This document shows positions 6,844 to 14,873 of a DNA stretch of 16,084 nt, one piece after another. Source of the stretch: Phycisphaerae bacterium (lineage in GTDB: Bacteria > Planctomycetota > Phycisphaerae > UBA1845 > UTPLA1); assembly GCA_016935885.1 (NCBI GenBank), contig JAFGQA010000167.1:1-16084 (forward strand), written 5' to 3'. The notes beneath the pieces are model-generated. The model was not told the DNA's origin. It did not search any database and was given only the letters and a program-made list of their open reading frames with translations. Position numbers and translations under genes: made by a program. Within the stretch, counting starts at the first letter, position 1. Each line of letters starts with the position of its first letter.

Positions 6844-7767
6844 TTAGCGACTACGACCTGAAGTCGCCTTGCGAGCCTTGGACGACCGGGGCTTCTTCCC
6901 TGATGCAGCGATTGCTTTCCTCACCCTTGGCTTCTTGGAGAGCTTCCTTCGGCTGGCGACCTTGGCGGATGTCGCCTTCTTCCTCTTCGTCTTTGCGGCC
7001 GCTTCCCGAGCGGTTTTCGAGGCAGCCACCTTCTTCTTCGTGCGCCGGGTGGCCGCCGCTTCTCGGGCAGCCTCCGCCTTCCCTTCGGGCTTCCCTCTTG
7101 CCGCCTTGGATTGGGCGGCCGCGGCAGCGCGCGAGGCCCTCGCGGTCGCCGGCTTGCGCGGGGCATGGGTCGCCGCGTAACGCTTAAGGACAACGTAGAG
7201 GCCACCCGGATCACGGCCCGCGAGCTGGCGCGTCAGCTTGTCTTGCGCCTGCTCCACCGTTGCGTCCTCCGGAATGCACTCTGCTCGCTTCAGATAGGCG
7301 AACATGTGCGTGTCCACCGGGATCACGTGTCCGCCCAGGCAACGCAGGATCACCGTGGCTCTCGCATGGGCGCCGACGCCCTCGAGGGAATCCAGGAAGT
7401 CATCCGCCGACTTCCGAGACCCAGTTCTGATGAAGCCGAGGTCCAAACAGTGAATGCGGTTGAAAACCGCGTTCAGGGCTCGCGAAACCTCCTCGGCCGC
7501 AGCCCTGCACGACGGGTAGTCGACCCCGATGATGGCGACGATCTCTGAGATGGGGGTGACCCGCAGCTCGTTGAGGTCCACTACGGCGGCGTAAAGCCTC
7601 GCAAGGGCCGCCTCAGCACGAGCCTCTGAGGTAAACGTGCTGAGGATCCCCCGCAACAACTGGTCCATCGGATCGGCCACCGGCAGGAGGCTGGCCTTGC
7701 TCTGCTCCTTCTTGAGTTTGGCGAACAGTTGCCTGATCCGTTGTGCGTACTTGGCGCTCTTCTTCAT
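6844..7767 (-). CDS. Divergent HhH-GPD (endonuclease III-like) protein with a histone H1-like tail
   Basis: The product is 307 residues. Residues 1-200 fit the HhH-GPD base-excision fold: an N-terminal helical part (MDQLLRGILSTFTSEARAE), a helix-hairpin-helix LEGVGAHARATVIL at 128-141, and the VDTHM motif at 151-155 that holds the catalytic Asp (D152). In endonuclease III the hairpin reads LPGVGRKTA and supplies the catalytic Lys. Here that position aligns with His134, and no Lys is present in the hairpin. The four-Cys Fe-S cluster normally following the glycosylase domain is absent; the sequence goes from LKRYAATHAPRKP into a 105-residue Lys/Ala/Arg tail rich in KKA, TKRKK and SRRKLSKK. Such tails bind DNA non-specifically. 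The gene begins eight bases after the rbfA stop, so it is probably co-translated. It could be a monofunctional glycosylase or a structural DNA-binding protein; lyase activity looks unlikely. Confidence 0.8.
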   Translation of the reverse strand: MKKSAKYAQRIRQLFAKLKKEQSKASLLPVADPMDQLLRGILSTFTSEARAEAALARLYAAVVDLNELRVTPISEIVAIIGVDYPSCRAAAEEVSRALNAVFNRIHCLDLGFIRTGSRKSADDFLDSLEGVGAHARATVILRCLGGHVIPVDTHMFAYLKRAECIPEDATVEQAQDKLTRQLAGRDPGGLYVVLKRYAATHAPRKPATARASRAAAAAQSKAARGKPEGKAEAAREAAATRRTKKKVAASKTAREAAAKTKRKKATSAKVASRRKLSKKPRVRKAIAASGKKPRSSKARKATSGRSR

Positions 7768-7775
7768 GGGACTAC

Positions 7776-8225
7776 TCAGGTATTCGAGGATGGATCGGAA
7801 TGACCCCCTTCGAGATCGGTCTTCTCAGGCCCGGCGAGCGATCGGCCCGCGCCTTCGTCCGATCCCGTAGGACCCTGCGGCCCGTCTGCCTCCTTCTGAT
7901 CGATGCGCCGGATCGTCTCGATCGCGACTTTCAGCCCTTTGTCGAGATGAAACCGGAGAATCGGACACTGCCGCGTGTTCAGCCGCCGGGCCAGGCGCGT
8001 CTGGATCATGCCTCGGGCGCTTTCCAGCCCCTGCATGGTCTTCTTGGCCTCCGCATCCGTGCCCATCACGCTGACATACACAGCGGCGGCCCGCAGGTTC
8101 GATGACACCTCCACCCGTGTCACGCTGGTGAAGTGACTCACGCGGGGGTCCCAGACCCGGTGCGCAATGGCGTCGCTGACGACGTCCCGCACGAGATGCG
8201 ACACCCTGGCGATGCGATGCGACAT
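7776..8225 (-). CDS. rbfA: Ribosome-binding factor A
   Basis: The product is 149 residues. The RbfA fold signature is seen in MSHRIARVSHLVRDVVSDAI at the start, then DPRVSHFTSVTRVEVSSNLR, AAVYVSVMG and a late RLNTRQCPILRFHLDKGLKV. The family is a KH-type protein that binds 16S rRNA helix 1 and aids 30S maturation and cold adaptation. The ATG at 8225 is chosen because it begins the family-conserved sequence. Upstream in-frame GTG 8273, preceded by GAGGGG, and TTG 8294 would add 16 or 23 residues with no family match and would begin at or across the DUF503 stop. The C-terminal 30 residues form a polar acidic/Gly tail (DGPQGPTGSDEGAG), longer than in E. coli. It lies downstream of infB and the DUF503 gene, as in many bacteria, and directly before the HhH gene. 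Confidence 0.93.
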   Translation of the reverse strand: MSHRIARVSHLVRDVVSDAIAHRVWDPRVSHFTSVTRVEVSSNLRAAAVYVSVMGTDAEAKKTMQGLESARGMIQTRLARRLNTRQCPILRFHLDKGLKVAIETIRRIDQKEADGPQGPTGSDEGAGRSLAGPEKTDLEGGHSDPSSNT

Positions 8226-8280
8226 TGATTCCCACGCGCGGTTGCGGCCGCCACCGGCTTCCTTGCGGCACACGAACCCC

Positions 8281-8562
8281 TCAGAACAGCTCAAGCTCGT
8301 AATCGAGCAACGTCACGGACCTCCGCCCGCGTACCTCATCGACGATCTTCGAAAGACAACTGTCTGTAAACCGCCGGTCGTTTGAGACCATGGCGACGGC
8401 CAATTGACATCTCCGGTGTTCGTCAAGGTCGTCAACCTCCGCCACGGAAACATTGTGCCGCCCACTGAGCCGATCCTTGATGCTCTTGACCACTCGGCGC
8501 TTGTCCTTCAACGACATCGCTTCGGGAATGGCCAACCGCAATTGCAGCACACCTACGACCAT
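8281..8562 (-). CDS. DUF503 (YlxP-like) small protein
   Basis: The product is 93 residues, the normal DUF503 size. The family pattern is clear: VVGVLQLRLAIPEAMSLKDK, RRVVKSIKDRL, then NVSVAEVDDLDEHRRCQLAV and the end SVTLLDYELELF. ATG 8562 begins the family-conserved MVVGVLQL; an upstream GTG (8577) would add five residues. The family commonly sits between infB and rbfA, exactly as here, and is linked to ribosome or translation functions by context. Its biochemical role is not established. No strong Shine-Dalgarno sequence is seen. The stop codon lies 55 bp before the rbfA ATG. Confidence 0.92.
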   Translation of the reverse strand: MVVGVLQLRLAIPEAMSLKDKRRVVKSIKDRLSGRHNVSVAEVDDLDEHRRCQLAVAMVSNDRRFTDSCLSKIVDEVRGRRSVTLLDYELELF

Positions 8563-8588
8563 GGGAAGACAAGGCACCCAGAATCAAC

Positions 8589-8690
8589 GATGAAGGACGG
8601 CGGATGAGGGGTGAAGCCCGAAGGACGAACCGACAATGCTCGCTGATGAGTGGATTGCAATCCCTCTTCATCCTTCATCCTTCATCCTTC
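8589..8690. repeat. Inverted, heptamer-based repeat between infB and the DUF503 gene
   Basis: On the plus strand the right arm holds three perfect TTCATCC heptamers (8667-8690 region), directly abutting the infB stop codon. The left arm near 8589-8618 has GATGAAGGA, then GGATGAGGGGTGAAG, which pairs imperfectly with the right arm. About 45 bp lie between the arms. It could form a long stem in the infB-DUF503 mRNA, or be a MITE- or REP-like element. No U-tract makes it a classical terminator. Confidence 0.6.
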
Positions 8691-11645
8691 CTATTCCAAC
8701 GTCTTGGCCACCTTCACAACCTCAAATGTCTCAATGATGTCGCCGGGCTTGACATCGTTGAAGTTCTCGATACCGATACCGCACTCAAACCCGGTCTTCA
8801 CTTCTTTGACGTCATCCTTGAACCGCCTCAGTGATCCAACCGTGCCGTCGTCCTTCACGACGACGCCGTCACGCACCAGACGCACCATCTGGTTTCGACC
8901 GATGACTCCGTCGCGGACCAGACAACCGGCGATCCGCCCCACACGTGAGATGTTGAACACCTCACGAACCTCCGCCCGGCCTCGCGACTCGATCTTCTCA
9001 TCCGGCGCGAGCAGCCCCTCGAGGGCCATCCGGATGTTATCAATCACGTTGTAAATCACGCGATACGTGCGAATGTCAACGCCGGCATCATCTGCCATCC
9101 TGGCGACTGCCGGATCCGGCACGACGTGAAACCCCACGATGATCGCCTTGCTCGCCTGGGCCAAGACGACGTCAGACTCCGTCACCGTACCCACGCCGGC
9201 GTGGATCACGCTCAGCTTCACCTGGTCGGAGGGAAACTCCGACAGCGTCTTCTTCAAGACGTCCACCGAGCCCTGAACATCGGCCCGAATAATGACATTC
9301 AGTTCCGGTATCTCTCCCGCGGCGGCACTCGCCAGAACAGACTCGAGACTGGTCGGCTTTGCCGCATAGACCAACTCCTGCGCGCGCCGCTGCGCAGCGG
9401 TCTCCTCGGCGATCTCCTTCGCCCGGCGGGCACTGCCCACAACATAGAAGTGGTCCCCAGCCTCCGGAACGTCGCTCAAACCGGTCATCTCTACCGGCGT
9501 GGACGGAGCAGCCTTCTTGATAACCTTGCCCCGGTCATCCCGCAAAGAACGAACGCGACCGTGCGTCGCGCCGCACACGAGGATGTCCCCCATCCTCAAG
9601 GTCCCCTCCTGAACCAGGACGCGGGCGATGCTGCCTTTCGCGCCGCTGCGCTCCGCCTCGATCACCGTCCCCGTGGCGGGCAAAGTGGGATCAGCCTGCA
9701 ATTCCATTAGCTCGCTAAGCGTCGCCAAATGTTCCAGCAGGTCCTCGATTCCCTCCCCGGTCACCGCCGATGTCTTGATCACGTCCGTGTCACCACCCCA
9801 CTCACCGCTGGGGGTCAGGCCCTGTTCCACAAGTTGACCGTAGATCTTGGGAAGATCATGGGGTAAATCAATCTTGTTCAGAGCTACCACAATCGTGGAG
9901 TGTGCCGCCTTCGCATGGTTGATCGCCTCGATCGTCGTGGGCATCACGCCGTCGTCGGCGGCAACGACCAGTACGACGACGTCGGTCATGTTGGCTCCCC
10001 GCGCGCGCATGGCCGTAAAGGCGGCGTGGCCCGGCGTGTCGAGAAACGCCACCTGCTTATCACCAACCTTCACGCGGTACGCACCGATGTGCTGCGTGAT
10101 GCCGCCCGCCTCACCCTCGGCGACGTTCGCCCGGCGAATCCGATCCAGCAGGCTCGTCTTGCCGTGGTCAACGTGTCCCAGCACTGTCACCACCGGCGGC
10201 CGGGGCGCGAGGTGTTTCCGCTCCAGTGCCGCGAATTCCTCCGCCAACCCATCCAGAGCACTCTTCACCTTCGCCACGACCAGATCGATGCCATACTCCG
10301 CGGCGATCAACTGGGCCACGTCGGTGTCGATGCCACTATTGACCCCGGCCATGACGCCGTGTTCTCGTACCAACTTGTTCACGATGTCCGTGACCGTGAT
10401 GCCCGTCTCCCGGGACACGTCCTTGATCATCAGGGGCTCCGACAACTCGACCTTGTCTCTCTTGACTCGCACGGCCGGCCCCGGGGGCCGTGCCCTCCGC
10501 GTGGCCTGCCTGCCCTCGAGCGCCCTCAGTCCACCGATACCGCGACCGGAGGCTTGGTCAAGCCTCGCCCGACGCTCCTCCAGATCGCGGTCACGCCATT
10601 CACGGTATTTCTCGTTCGCCAGGTCCCGCGTGTCGCGAAGGCCGCGCCGCGGATGAGCTCGCTTTGCGCCAGCGCCAGCGCCAGCGCCAGCGCCCGCACC
10701 AGCGCCCGCACCAGCGCCGTCACCGCCGCCTCGACCACGAGGACTGCCACGCCCGCGGCCTTTCTGCTCCTCCTCAACCACCTCTCCATCACGACGGCCG
10801 GGAACACTTGGACCGATCGGAGCCCGAGAAGAGGGCCGCGCTGGCCGAGGCCGCTCCACGTACTCCGGCCTGTCGAACCGGATCACCTTCGGCCCAGACA
10901 GCTTCGCCGGCTCCGGAACGTTCTGCGGGCCGGCAATCACAGCCTTGGGAGGGGGACTCGGCTCGGCCGGCGGTGTCTCCTCCGCCGATGCCGCGGCGGT
11001 CGCCGGTGTTTCACCACCGGCCTCCGCGGGAACGGCACCCTCATCCGGCAGCGTGACCTCCACACCCGGCGCTGGTGCAACCGCCGTCGCGCCATCCTCG
11101 CCCTCCGCTGGGGGCGATTCCACAAACGGAACGCCGGTCACCACCGCCTCTTCCTTCTCGGTCACCGCCTGTGCCGCCTCCGCGGGCTCGATCTCGCCCA
11201 CTCCTTCCAGCGCCGACCTCTCTGCCTCTTCTTCGACCCTCTCCACCTCGCCAGGAGCTTCGGTCACAGCCGTTTCCCCCGCGACCTGCTTCGGGCCCCT
11301 GCGCGCCGGCGCCTTGGCCTTCCTAACCCTCCTCTCGGCTTCCGCCACTGCCCCCGGCGCCTCTGCGACCGCTATGCCACCCTCCCCCACCGCGGCCTCC
11401 GCCCTCTTCTTGCGCTTTGCCTTGACCCGGACCGCCGGCAGATCCACGCGCTTGGACTCCTCGAGCGTCGTCGTGTGCGCGCCCTCGCTAAACCACTCGC
11501 GAATGGTCGCCTCCAGACCCGCCGAGACCACGTGCATGTGGTTCTTGATCTCGATCCCCTCGGCACCGCACTTCTCGATGATGGTGCTGCTCTTGACGGA
11601 AAGCTCCTTTGCCAAGTTGTGCACACGTCGCTTTTTCTCAGCCAA
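8691..11645 (-). CDS. infB: Translation initiation factor IF-2
   Basis: The product is 984 residues from TTG 11645, which gives (M)[19 protein letters not shown], the canonical IF-2 N-terminus, with GGAGAAGAG (11648-11656) seven bases upstream. TTG 11663, right after the nusA stop, is in frame but has no such site. Order of domains: an N-terminal IF2_N subdomain, a long Ala/Glu/Pro-rich linker (about residues 60-390) including a Gly-Ala repeat, then a second IF2_N-like region ([20 protein letters not shown]). The GTPase has G1 [10 protein letters not shown] (about 490), [12 protein letters not shown]3 DTPGHAAF, G4 NKIDL and G5 TSAVTGEG. Domains II-IV follow, ending with [20 protein letters not shown] and [19 protein letters not shown]-2 brings initiator fMet-tRNA to the 30S subunit and promotes subunit joining. 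The start lies 18 bases after nusA, so translation is likely coupled. The linker is long and low in complexity, as is common in high-GC genomes. Confidence 0.98.
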   Translation of the reverse strand: MAEKKRRVHNLAKELSVKSSTIIEKCGAEGIEIKNHMHVVSAGLEATIREWFSEGAHTTTLEESKRVDLPAVRVKAKRKKRAEAAVGEGGIAVAEAPGAVAEAERRVRKAKAPARRGPKQVAGETAVTEAPGEVERVEEEAERSALEGVGEIEPAEAAQAVTEKEEAVVTGVPFVESPPAEGEDGATAVAPAPGVEVTLPDEGAVPAEAGGETPATAAASAEETPPAEPSPPPKAVIAGPQNVPEPAKLSGPKVIRFDRPEYVERPRPARPSSRAPIGPSVPGRRDGEVVEEEQKGRGRGSPRGRGGGDGAGAGAGAGAGAGAGAGAKRAHPRRGLRDTRDLANEKYREWRDRDLEERRARLDQASGRGIGGLRALEGRQATRRARPPGPAVRVKRDKVELSEPLMIKDVSRETGITVTDIVNKLVREHGVMAGVNSGIDTDVAQLIAAEYGIDLVVAKVKSALDGLAEEFAALERKHLAPRPPVVTVLGHVDHGKTSLLDRIRRANVAEGEAGGITQHIGAYRVKVGDKQVAFLDTPGHAAFTAMRARGANMTDVVVLVVAADDGVMPTTIEAINHAKAAHSTIVVALNKIDLPHDLPKIYGQLVEQGLTPSGEWGGDTDVIKTSAVTGEGIEDLLEHLATLSELMELQADPTLPATGTVIEAERSGAKGSIARVLVQEGTLRMGDILVCGATHGRVRSLRDDRGKVIKKAAPSTPVEMTGLSDVPEAGDHFYVVGSARRAKEIAEETAAQRRAQELVYAAKPTSLESVLASAAAGEIPELNVIIRADVQGSVDVLKKTLSEFPSDQVKLSVIHAGVGTVTESDVVLAQASKAIIVGFHVVPDPAVARMADDAGVDIRTYRVIYNVIDNIRMALEGLLAPDEKIESRGRAEVREVFNISRVGRIAGCLVRDGVIGRNQMVRLVRDGVVVKDDGTVGSLRRFKDDVKEVKTGFECGIGIENFNDVKPGDIIETFEVVKVAKTLE
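10666..10719. repeat. Gly-Ala microsatellite within the infB linker
   Basis: Four perfect GCGCCA hexamers (10666-10689) are followed by two perfect 12-mers GCGCCCGCACCA (10690-10713) on the plus strand. They encode an alternating Gly-Ala run in the IF-2 linker. All units are multiples of three, so copy number can vary without a frameshift. Confidence 0.9.
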
Positions 11646-11647
11646 GA

Positions 11648-11656
11648 CTCTTCTCC
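11648..11656 (-). promoter_or_regulatory. Ribosome binding site that decides the infB start
   Basis: GGAGAAGAG lies just downstream of the nusA stop. The spacing from GGAG to TTG 11645 is seven bases, which favours that codon over TTG 11663. Confidence 0.75.
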
Positions 11657-11663
11657 ACGACAA

Positions 11664-13052
11664 CTATGTCGACGGTGTCTCCAGGTCGCCAGTGACTGCC
11701 TCACCCGACTTGGACAGATCTACATCCGCCTTCGCTTGATCGGTCGACGCCGCCGGGACGTCCGCCAAAACGGCGCCCGGCGCCTCGCCGCCAGACTCCA
11801 GCACGCGCTCGGCCACCGGCTCCACCGGTTCACCTGCCGTGGACACCGCCGGCTGTCCGTTCGTCTTTAGGCTCTCCGCGGCGGCCAGTTTCTCCCGCTC
11901 CGTCTCCTCCCGCACGATCTTGGCCTCGGCAGCGCAGATCTCTACGATCCGCTTGGCCAACTCCTCTGTTAACTTCAACTCCTTTACCAGAGGCCCTAAA
12001 CCAACCTCCTCGACGTCCATCACGCTGATCAGCCCCAACAACGACACGCGCTCGGCGATCATTTCATCGACGTCTTCTACCTTCCGCAGCGTCGCCGCCA
12101 GACGATCCAAGCCGCGGTTGTACTCCTTAGGCGTGAGGATATCGATGTCCCAACCCGTCAGCCGGGCCGCCAGGCGGACGTTTTGCCCACGCTTGCCGAT
12201 CGCCAGCGAAAGCTGGTCCTCCGGCACCACCACAGTGGCCCGACCCAACTCGAAACACAACGCCGTATCCTGGATCTCCGCCGGCTTCAAGGCATTGGAA
12301 ATTAGAATCTGCGACGACTCATTCCAACGCACGATGTCGATCTTCTCGCCCCCCAGCTCTTCGACGATGTTCTTGATTCGGCTGCCTCGCACCCCCACGC
12401 ACGCGCCGACCGCATCAACCTTGGTATCAATCGAAGACACGGCCACCTTCGTCCGATACCCGGCCTCCCGGGCCAACGCCTTGATCTCGATGATCCGCTC
12501 CGCAACCTCAGGCACCTCCAACTCAAACAGCCGCCGGATGAACTCCGGATGGCTCCGCGTCAGGATGATCTTGACCGCATGGGGCACCTCGCGCACGTCG
12601 AGAATCATCGTGCGAATCCGCTCGCCGGGCTGGTGCGTCTCGCCCGGTATCTGCTCGCTGCGCGGCAGAAAGCCCTCCGTCCTCCCGATGTTCGCCACCA
12701 ACGCGCCGCCTTCAAAACGCGACACCGTTCCCGTAATGACCGTGCCCTTCCGATCAACGAACTCCTCGAAGATGCTCCCACGCTCCGCCTCGCGGATTCG
12801 CTGGATCATCACCTGCTTGGCTGTCTGAGCGGCGATCCGGCCAAGTTCATTCATCGAGATCGGCTCGCCATCCAACGACGCACCGATATCCCCGGAGAGC
12901 CGGTCGATCGAGACCTCCACGCCTTCTTCCTGCCCGTATTTCTTGCGAATCGCCGACTTCATCGCCTCCTCGAGATCACCGAACACCAGCTCCTTGTCGA
13001 TGTTCTTGTCCCGGGCCAACCCGTCGACAATCCGAACCAATTCTGACGCCAT
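11664..13052 (-). CDS. nusA: Transcription termination/antitermination factor NusA
   Basis: The product is 462 residues. An N-terminal RNA polymerase-binding domain (about 1-98) ends with the hallmark AAQTAKQVMIQRIREAER. An S1 domain (about 103-170) holds GTVSRFEGGALVANIGRTEG. KH1 (about 200-265) has GACVGVRGSRIKNIVEELGG, and KH2 (about 270-315) has LSLAIGKRGQNVRLAARLTG. A helix-hairpin region (about 345-380) and an acidic disordered tail follow. The N-terminal domain is short: the region between SIDRLSGDIG and IAAQTAKQ is only about 18 residues, against about 50 in E. coli. NusA binds RNA polymerase and nascent RNA to modulate pausing, termination and antitermination. GAGGT (13061-13065) lies eight bases before the ATG. 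It heads the nusA-infB-DUF503-rbfA block; rimP, the usual upstream neighbour, is absent. Confidence 0.97.
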   Translation of the reverse strand: MASELVRIVDGLARDKNIDKELVFGDLEEAMKSAIRKKYGQEEGVEVSIDRLSGDIGASLDGEPISMNELGRIAAQTAKQVMIQRIREAERGSIFEEFVDRKGTVITGTVSRFEGGALVANIGRTEGFLPRSEQIPGETHQPGERIRTMILDVREVPHAVKIILTRSHPEFIRRLFELEVPEVAERIIEIKALAREAGYRTKVAVSSIDTKVDAVGACVGVRGSRIKNIVEELGGEKIDIVRWNESSQILISNALKPAEIQDTALCFELGRATVVVPEDQLSLAIGKRGQNVRLAARLTGWDIDILTPKEYNRGLDRLAATLRKVEDVDEMIAERVSLLGLISVMDVEEVGLGPLVKELKLTEELAKRIVEICAAEAKIVREETEREKLAAAESLKTNGQPAVSTAGEPVEPVAERVLESGGEAPGAVLADVPAASTDQAKADVDLSKSGEAVTGDLETPST

Positions 13053-13079
13053 TGATTGCTACCTCGTATTCACTTGTCA

Positions 13080-13100
13080 CGTGGATAGCTGGCGTCCACG
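13080..13100. other. Short perfect hairpin in the nusA leader
   Basis: The stem is CGTGGA/TCCACG (13080-13085 and 13095-13100) with a nine-base loop, 27 bases upstream of the nusA start. It could affect nusA expression or mark an operator; no family is recognised and chance cannot be excluded. Confidence 0.35.
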
Positions 13101-13130
13101 CACGCCCTCATTGATCCAACTCAGACAAAC

Positions 13131-13159
13131 AAAAAAGCGGGCCAGCATCCCATGCCCAC
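13131..13159 (-). terminator. Intrinsic terminator after the ABC ATPase gene
   Basis: Read on the minus strand, GTGGGC pairs with GCCCGC (six pairs including one G-U) around an 11-base loop and is followed at once by TTTTTTG. It lies about 140 bp past the ATPase stop and 79 bp before nusA. It would separate the two transcription units. Confidence 0.65.
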
Positions 13160-13297
13160 TCTCGCGGCAGCGTTTCTTCGGCGGGCGCCGCGACCCCGCG
13201 CTTCACGGATGAAGCGATCGCTCAATCCATGGATCGCCTCCTCCGCACGAGCGCGGGGAGCAACGTCACGATCGCCGCAACACGGGTTGTGGCCAGT

Positions 13298-14476
13298 TCA
13301 GTTCGCACCGGCCGCCACCCCGTCGAGCAGTGCCGTCACGTTGACACCAGTCTCCCCTGGTTCGAAGATGTGCACGCGGTCCATGTCAATGAACATCGGC
13401 AACTCCTGACCTTCGAACACCGAAACACGCCCATCCACACGACCAACCAGATCCTTCTGGGCCGCAGTCGTCATGTAGATGTCTTTCCTGTCACCCAGCG
13501 GCTCGACCAGCGTGATCCGCACGACCAACTTGGCAGCGCCGTCCCGCGTCGAACCGCCGTCATCACCCCCCTGACGCACGGCCGGCTCCACCGAAAACGC
13601 ATCCGGCCGGATGCCCATCACCATCGGCCTATCGGCATGGCCACTCAACCGCTCGACCATGCGGCCGCCAAGCGGAATCAGGGCGGTCCCATCGTCAAAC
13701 GCCAATCCACCGTCCCGTTCAACGACACGCCCGTCCAAGAAGCTCATCGGCGGCGTGCCCACAAAGGCCGCAACAAACCGGTTCGCTGGACGCTCGTATA
13801 CTCCCAGCGGCGAAGCACACTGATGGACGACCCCATCCTTCATGACGACGATCCGGTCGCCCAGCGTCATCGCCTCTTCCTGATCGTGCGTGACGTAGAT
13901 CGTCGTCGTCCTCAGGCGACGCTGCAAACGCTTGATCTCGCTCCGCATCTCCACGCGCAACTTCGCATCCAGGTTCGACAGGGGCTCGTCGAACAGAAAC
14001 GCCTTCGGGCTGCGGACGATCGCCCGCCCAACCGCCACTCGCTGACGTTGCCCGCCGGACAACGCCTTCGGCCTTCGGTCTAACAGGTCCTCGATCCCGA
14101 GCAGGGCCGCCGTCTCACGAACCTTCCGATCGATCTGCGCCTTGCCCAACCCCAACTCGCGCCGCCGAAGCCGCAGACTGAAGGCCATGTTCTTGTACAC
14201 CGACATGTGCGGGTACAGAGCATAATTCTGGAACACCATCGCTATATCGCGATCCTTCGGCGGAACGTCATTCACGACGCGATCGCCGATCGCGATGGTG
14301 CCGGACGTCACCTCCTCCAGTCCAGCGATCATCCGCAAGGTCGTGCTCTTACCGCACCCGGACGGGCCCACCAAAACGAGGAACTCCTCGTCTGCAATGG
14401 TCAGGCTCACCCGGTCCACAGCCTTCACGCCGCCGGGATACACCTTGCATGCATCTGTTAATGTCACACAGGCCAT
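13298..14476 (-). CDS. ABC transporter ATPase of the MalK/UgpC/MsmX type
   Basis: The product is 392 residues. Walker A GPSGCGKST is at 37-45, the Q-loop is Q83 (VFQNYALYPHM), the signature LSGGQRQR starts at 139, Walker B FLFDEP is at 160-165, the D-loop is SNLD and the switch His is H197 (VTHDQEEAMTL). The C-terminal 150 residues match the MalK-type OB/TOBE regulatory domain, with VMGIRPDAF and VRITLVEPLGDRKDIY. This subfamily energises uptake of sugars, oligosaccharides or glycerol-3-phosphate with separate permease and binding-protein genes. None is beside it, so it may serve several importers, as MsmX does; that is inference. A consensus promoter and a hairpin around the Shine-Dalgarno sequence lie just upstream, and a terminator follows, so it is probably transcribed alone. 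GGAGG is 14 bases from the ATG, longer than usual. Confidence 0.95.
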   Translation of the reverse strand: MACVTLTDACKVYPGGVKAVDRVSLTIADEEFLVLVGPSGCGKSTTLRMIAGLEEVTSGTIAIGDRVVNDVPPKDRDIAMVFQNYALYPHMSVYKNMAFSLRLRRRELGLGKAQIDRKVRETAALLGIEDLLDRRPKALSGGQRQRVAVGRAIVRSPKAFLFDEPLSNLDAKLRVEMRSEIKRLQRRLRTTTIYVTHDQEEAMTLGDRIVVMKDGVVHQCASPLGVYERPANRFVAAFVGTPPMSFLDGRVVERDGGLAFDDGTALIPLGGRMVERLSGHADRPMVMGIRPDAFSVEPAVRQGGDDGGSTRDGAAKLVVRITLVEPLGDRKDIYMTTAAQKDLVGRVDGRVSVFEGQELPMFIDMDRVHIFEPGETGVNVTALLDGVAAGAN

Positions 14477-14485
14477 AGGCTTACA

Positions 14486-14502
14486 TCACGCCTCCTGCGT
14501 GA
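14486..14502 (-). promoter_or_regulatory. Perfect 17-bp palindrome holding the ABC ATPase Shine-Dalgarno in its loop
   Basis: The minus strand reads TCACGCAGGAGGCGTGA: a 6-bp perfect stem around AGGAG. It sits 19-35 bases downstream of the -10 box and ten bases before the ATPase start codon. It could be an operator for a dimeric repressor or an RNA hairpin gating ribosome access. Overlapping its edge, ATG TAA (14486-14481) forms a start-stop codon pair four bases after AGGAGG. Confidence 0.5.
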
Positions 14503-14520
14503 CGTCGATACAGACGCTTC

Positions 14521-14548
14521 ATTATAAATCGTCATCCCCTCCTGTCAA
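14521..14548 (-). promoter_or_regulatory. Consensus sigma70-type promoter for the ABC ATPase gene
   Basis: On the minus strand a perfect TTGACA (14548-14543) and a perfect TATAAT (14526-14521) are separated by 16 bp. Transcription would begin about 7 bases further on, giving a leader of about 35-40 nt. The local AT-richness stands out from the GC-rich surroundings. Confidence 0.85.
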
Positions 14549-14873
14549 CAACCGCCAAACTCCACATCTGCCTCCGCCCCGGCTCGACTCCCGCCTCAGT
14601 CCGTGCCACGCAATGGCGCCAAACACCACGTCTTCACCAGGCCACACCAACCGGGCTGGCTTCACCCTATGCCCCCGCCCTCGAGCCCTCTGTTCCACGA
14701 CCGTGAACTCAATCACACAACGCCCCGGCGGCGGGCGACAACTCTAACACTCTTCCTACCAGAACGTTACGCGAGGTGATCCAGCGGCCCTTCCTGGCCA
14801 CCCGTGTTTGATCGGACAGCAACGCCTTGGCGATCGACCACACCCCCTCGGATCGATGCTCGCCACCCCTCGG
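14549..14873. other. Intergenic region between pyrD and the ABC ATPase promoter
   Basis: These 325 bp hold no gene I can support. A GTG-started 64-codon frame (14716-14522, minus) crosses the promoter, has no Shine-Dalgarno sequence and no recognisable domain. A 5-bp GC hairpin, CGCCC/GGGCG, near 14721-14738 lacks a U-tract. No clear pyrD terminator was found. Confidence 0.55.

Noticed and set aside
9900..11870. Long plus-strand open frame (656 codons) opposite infB
   Set aside because: It is antisense to a certain infB gene, is Arg/His/Pro-rich without domains, and arises from GC-rich codon bias on the opposite strand.
14522..14716. GTG-started 64-codon minus-strand frame between pyrD and the ABC ATPase
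   Set aside because: It covers the consensus promoter, lacks a ribosome binding site and resembles no known protein.
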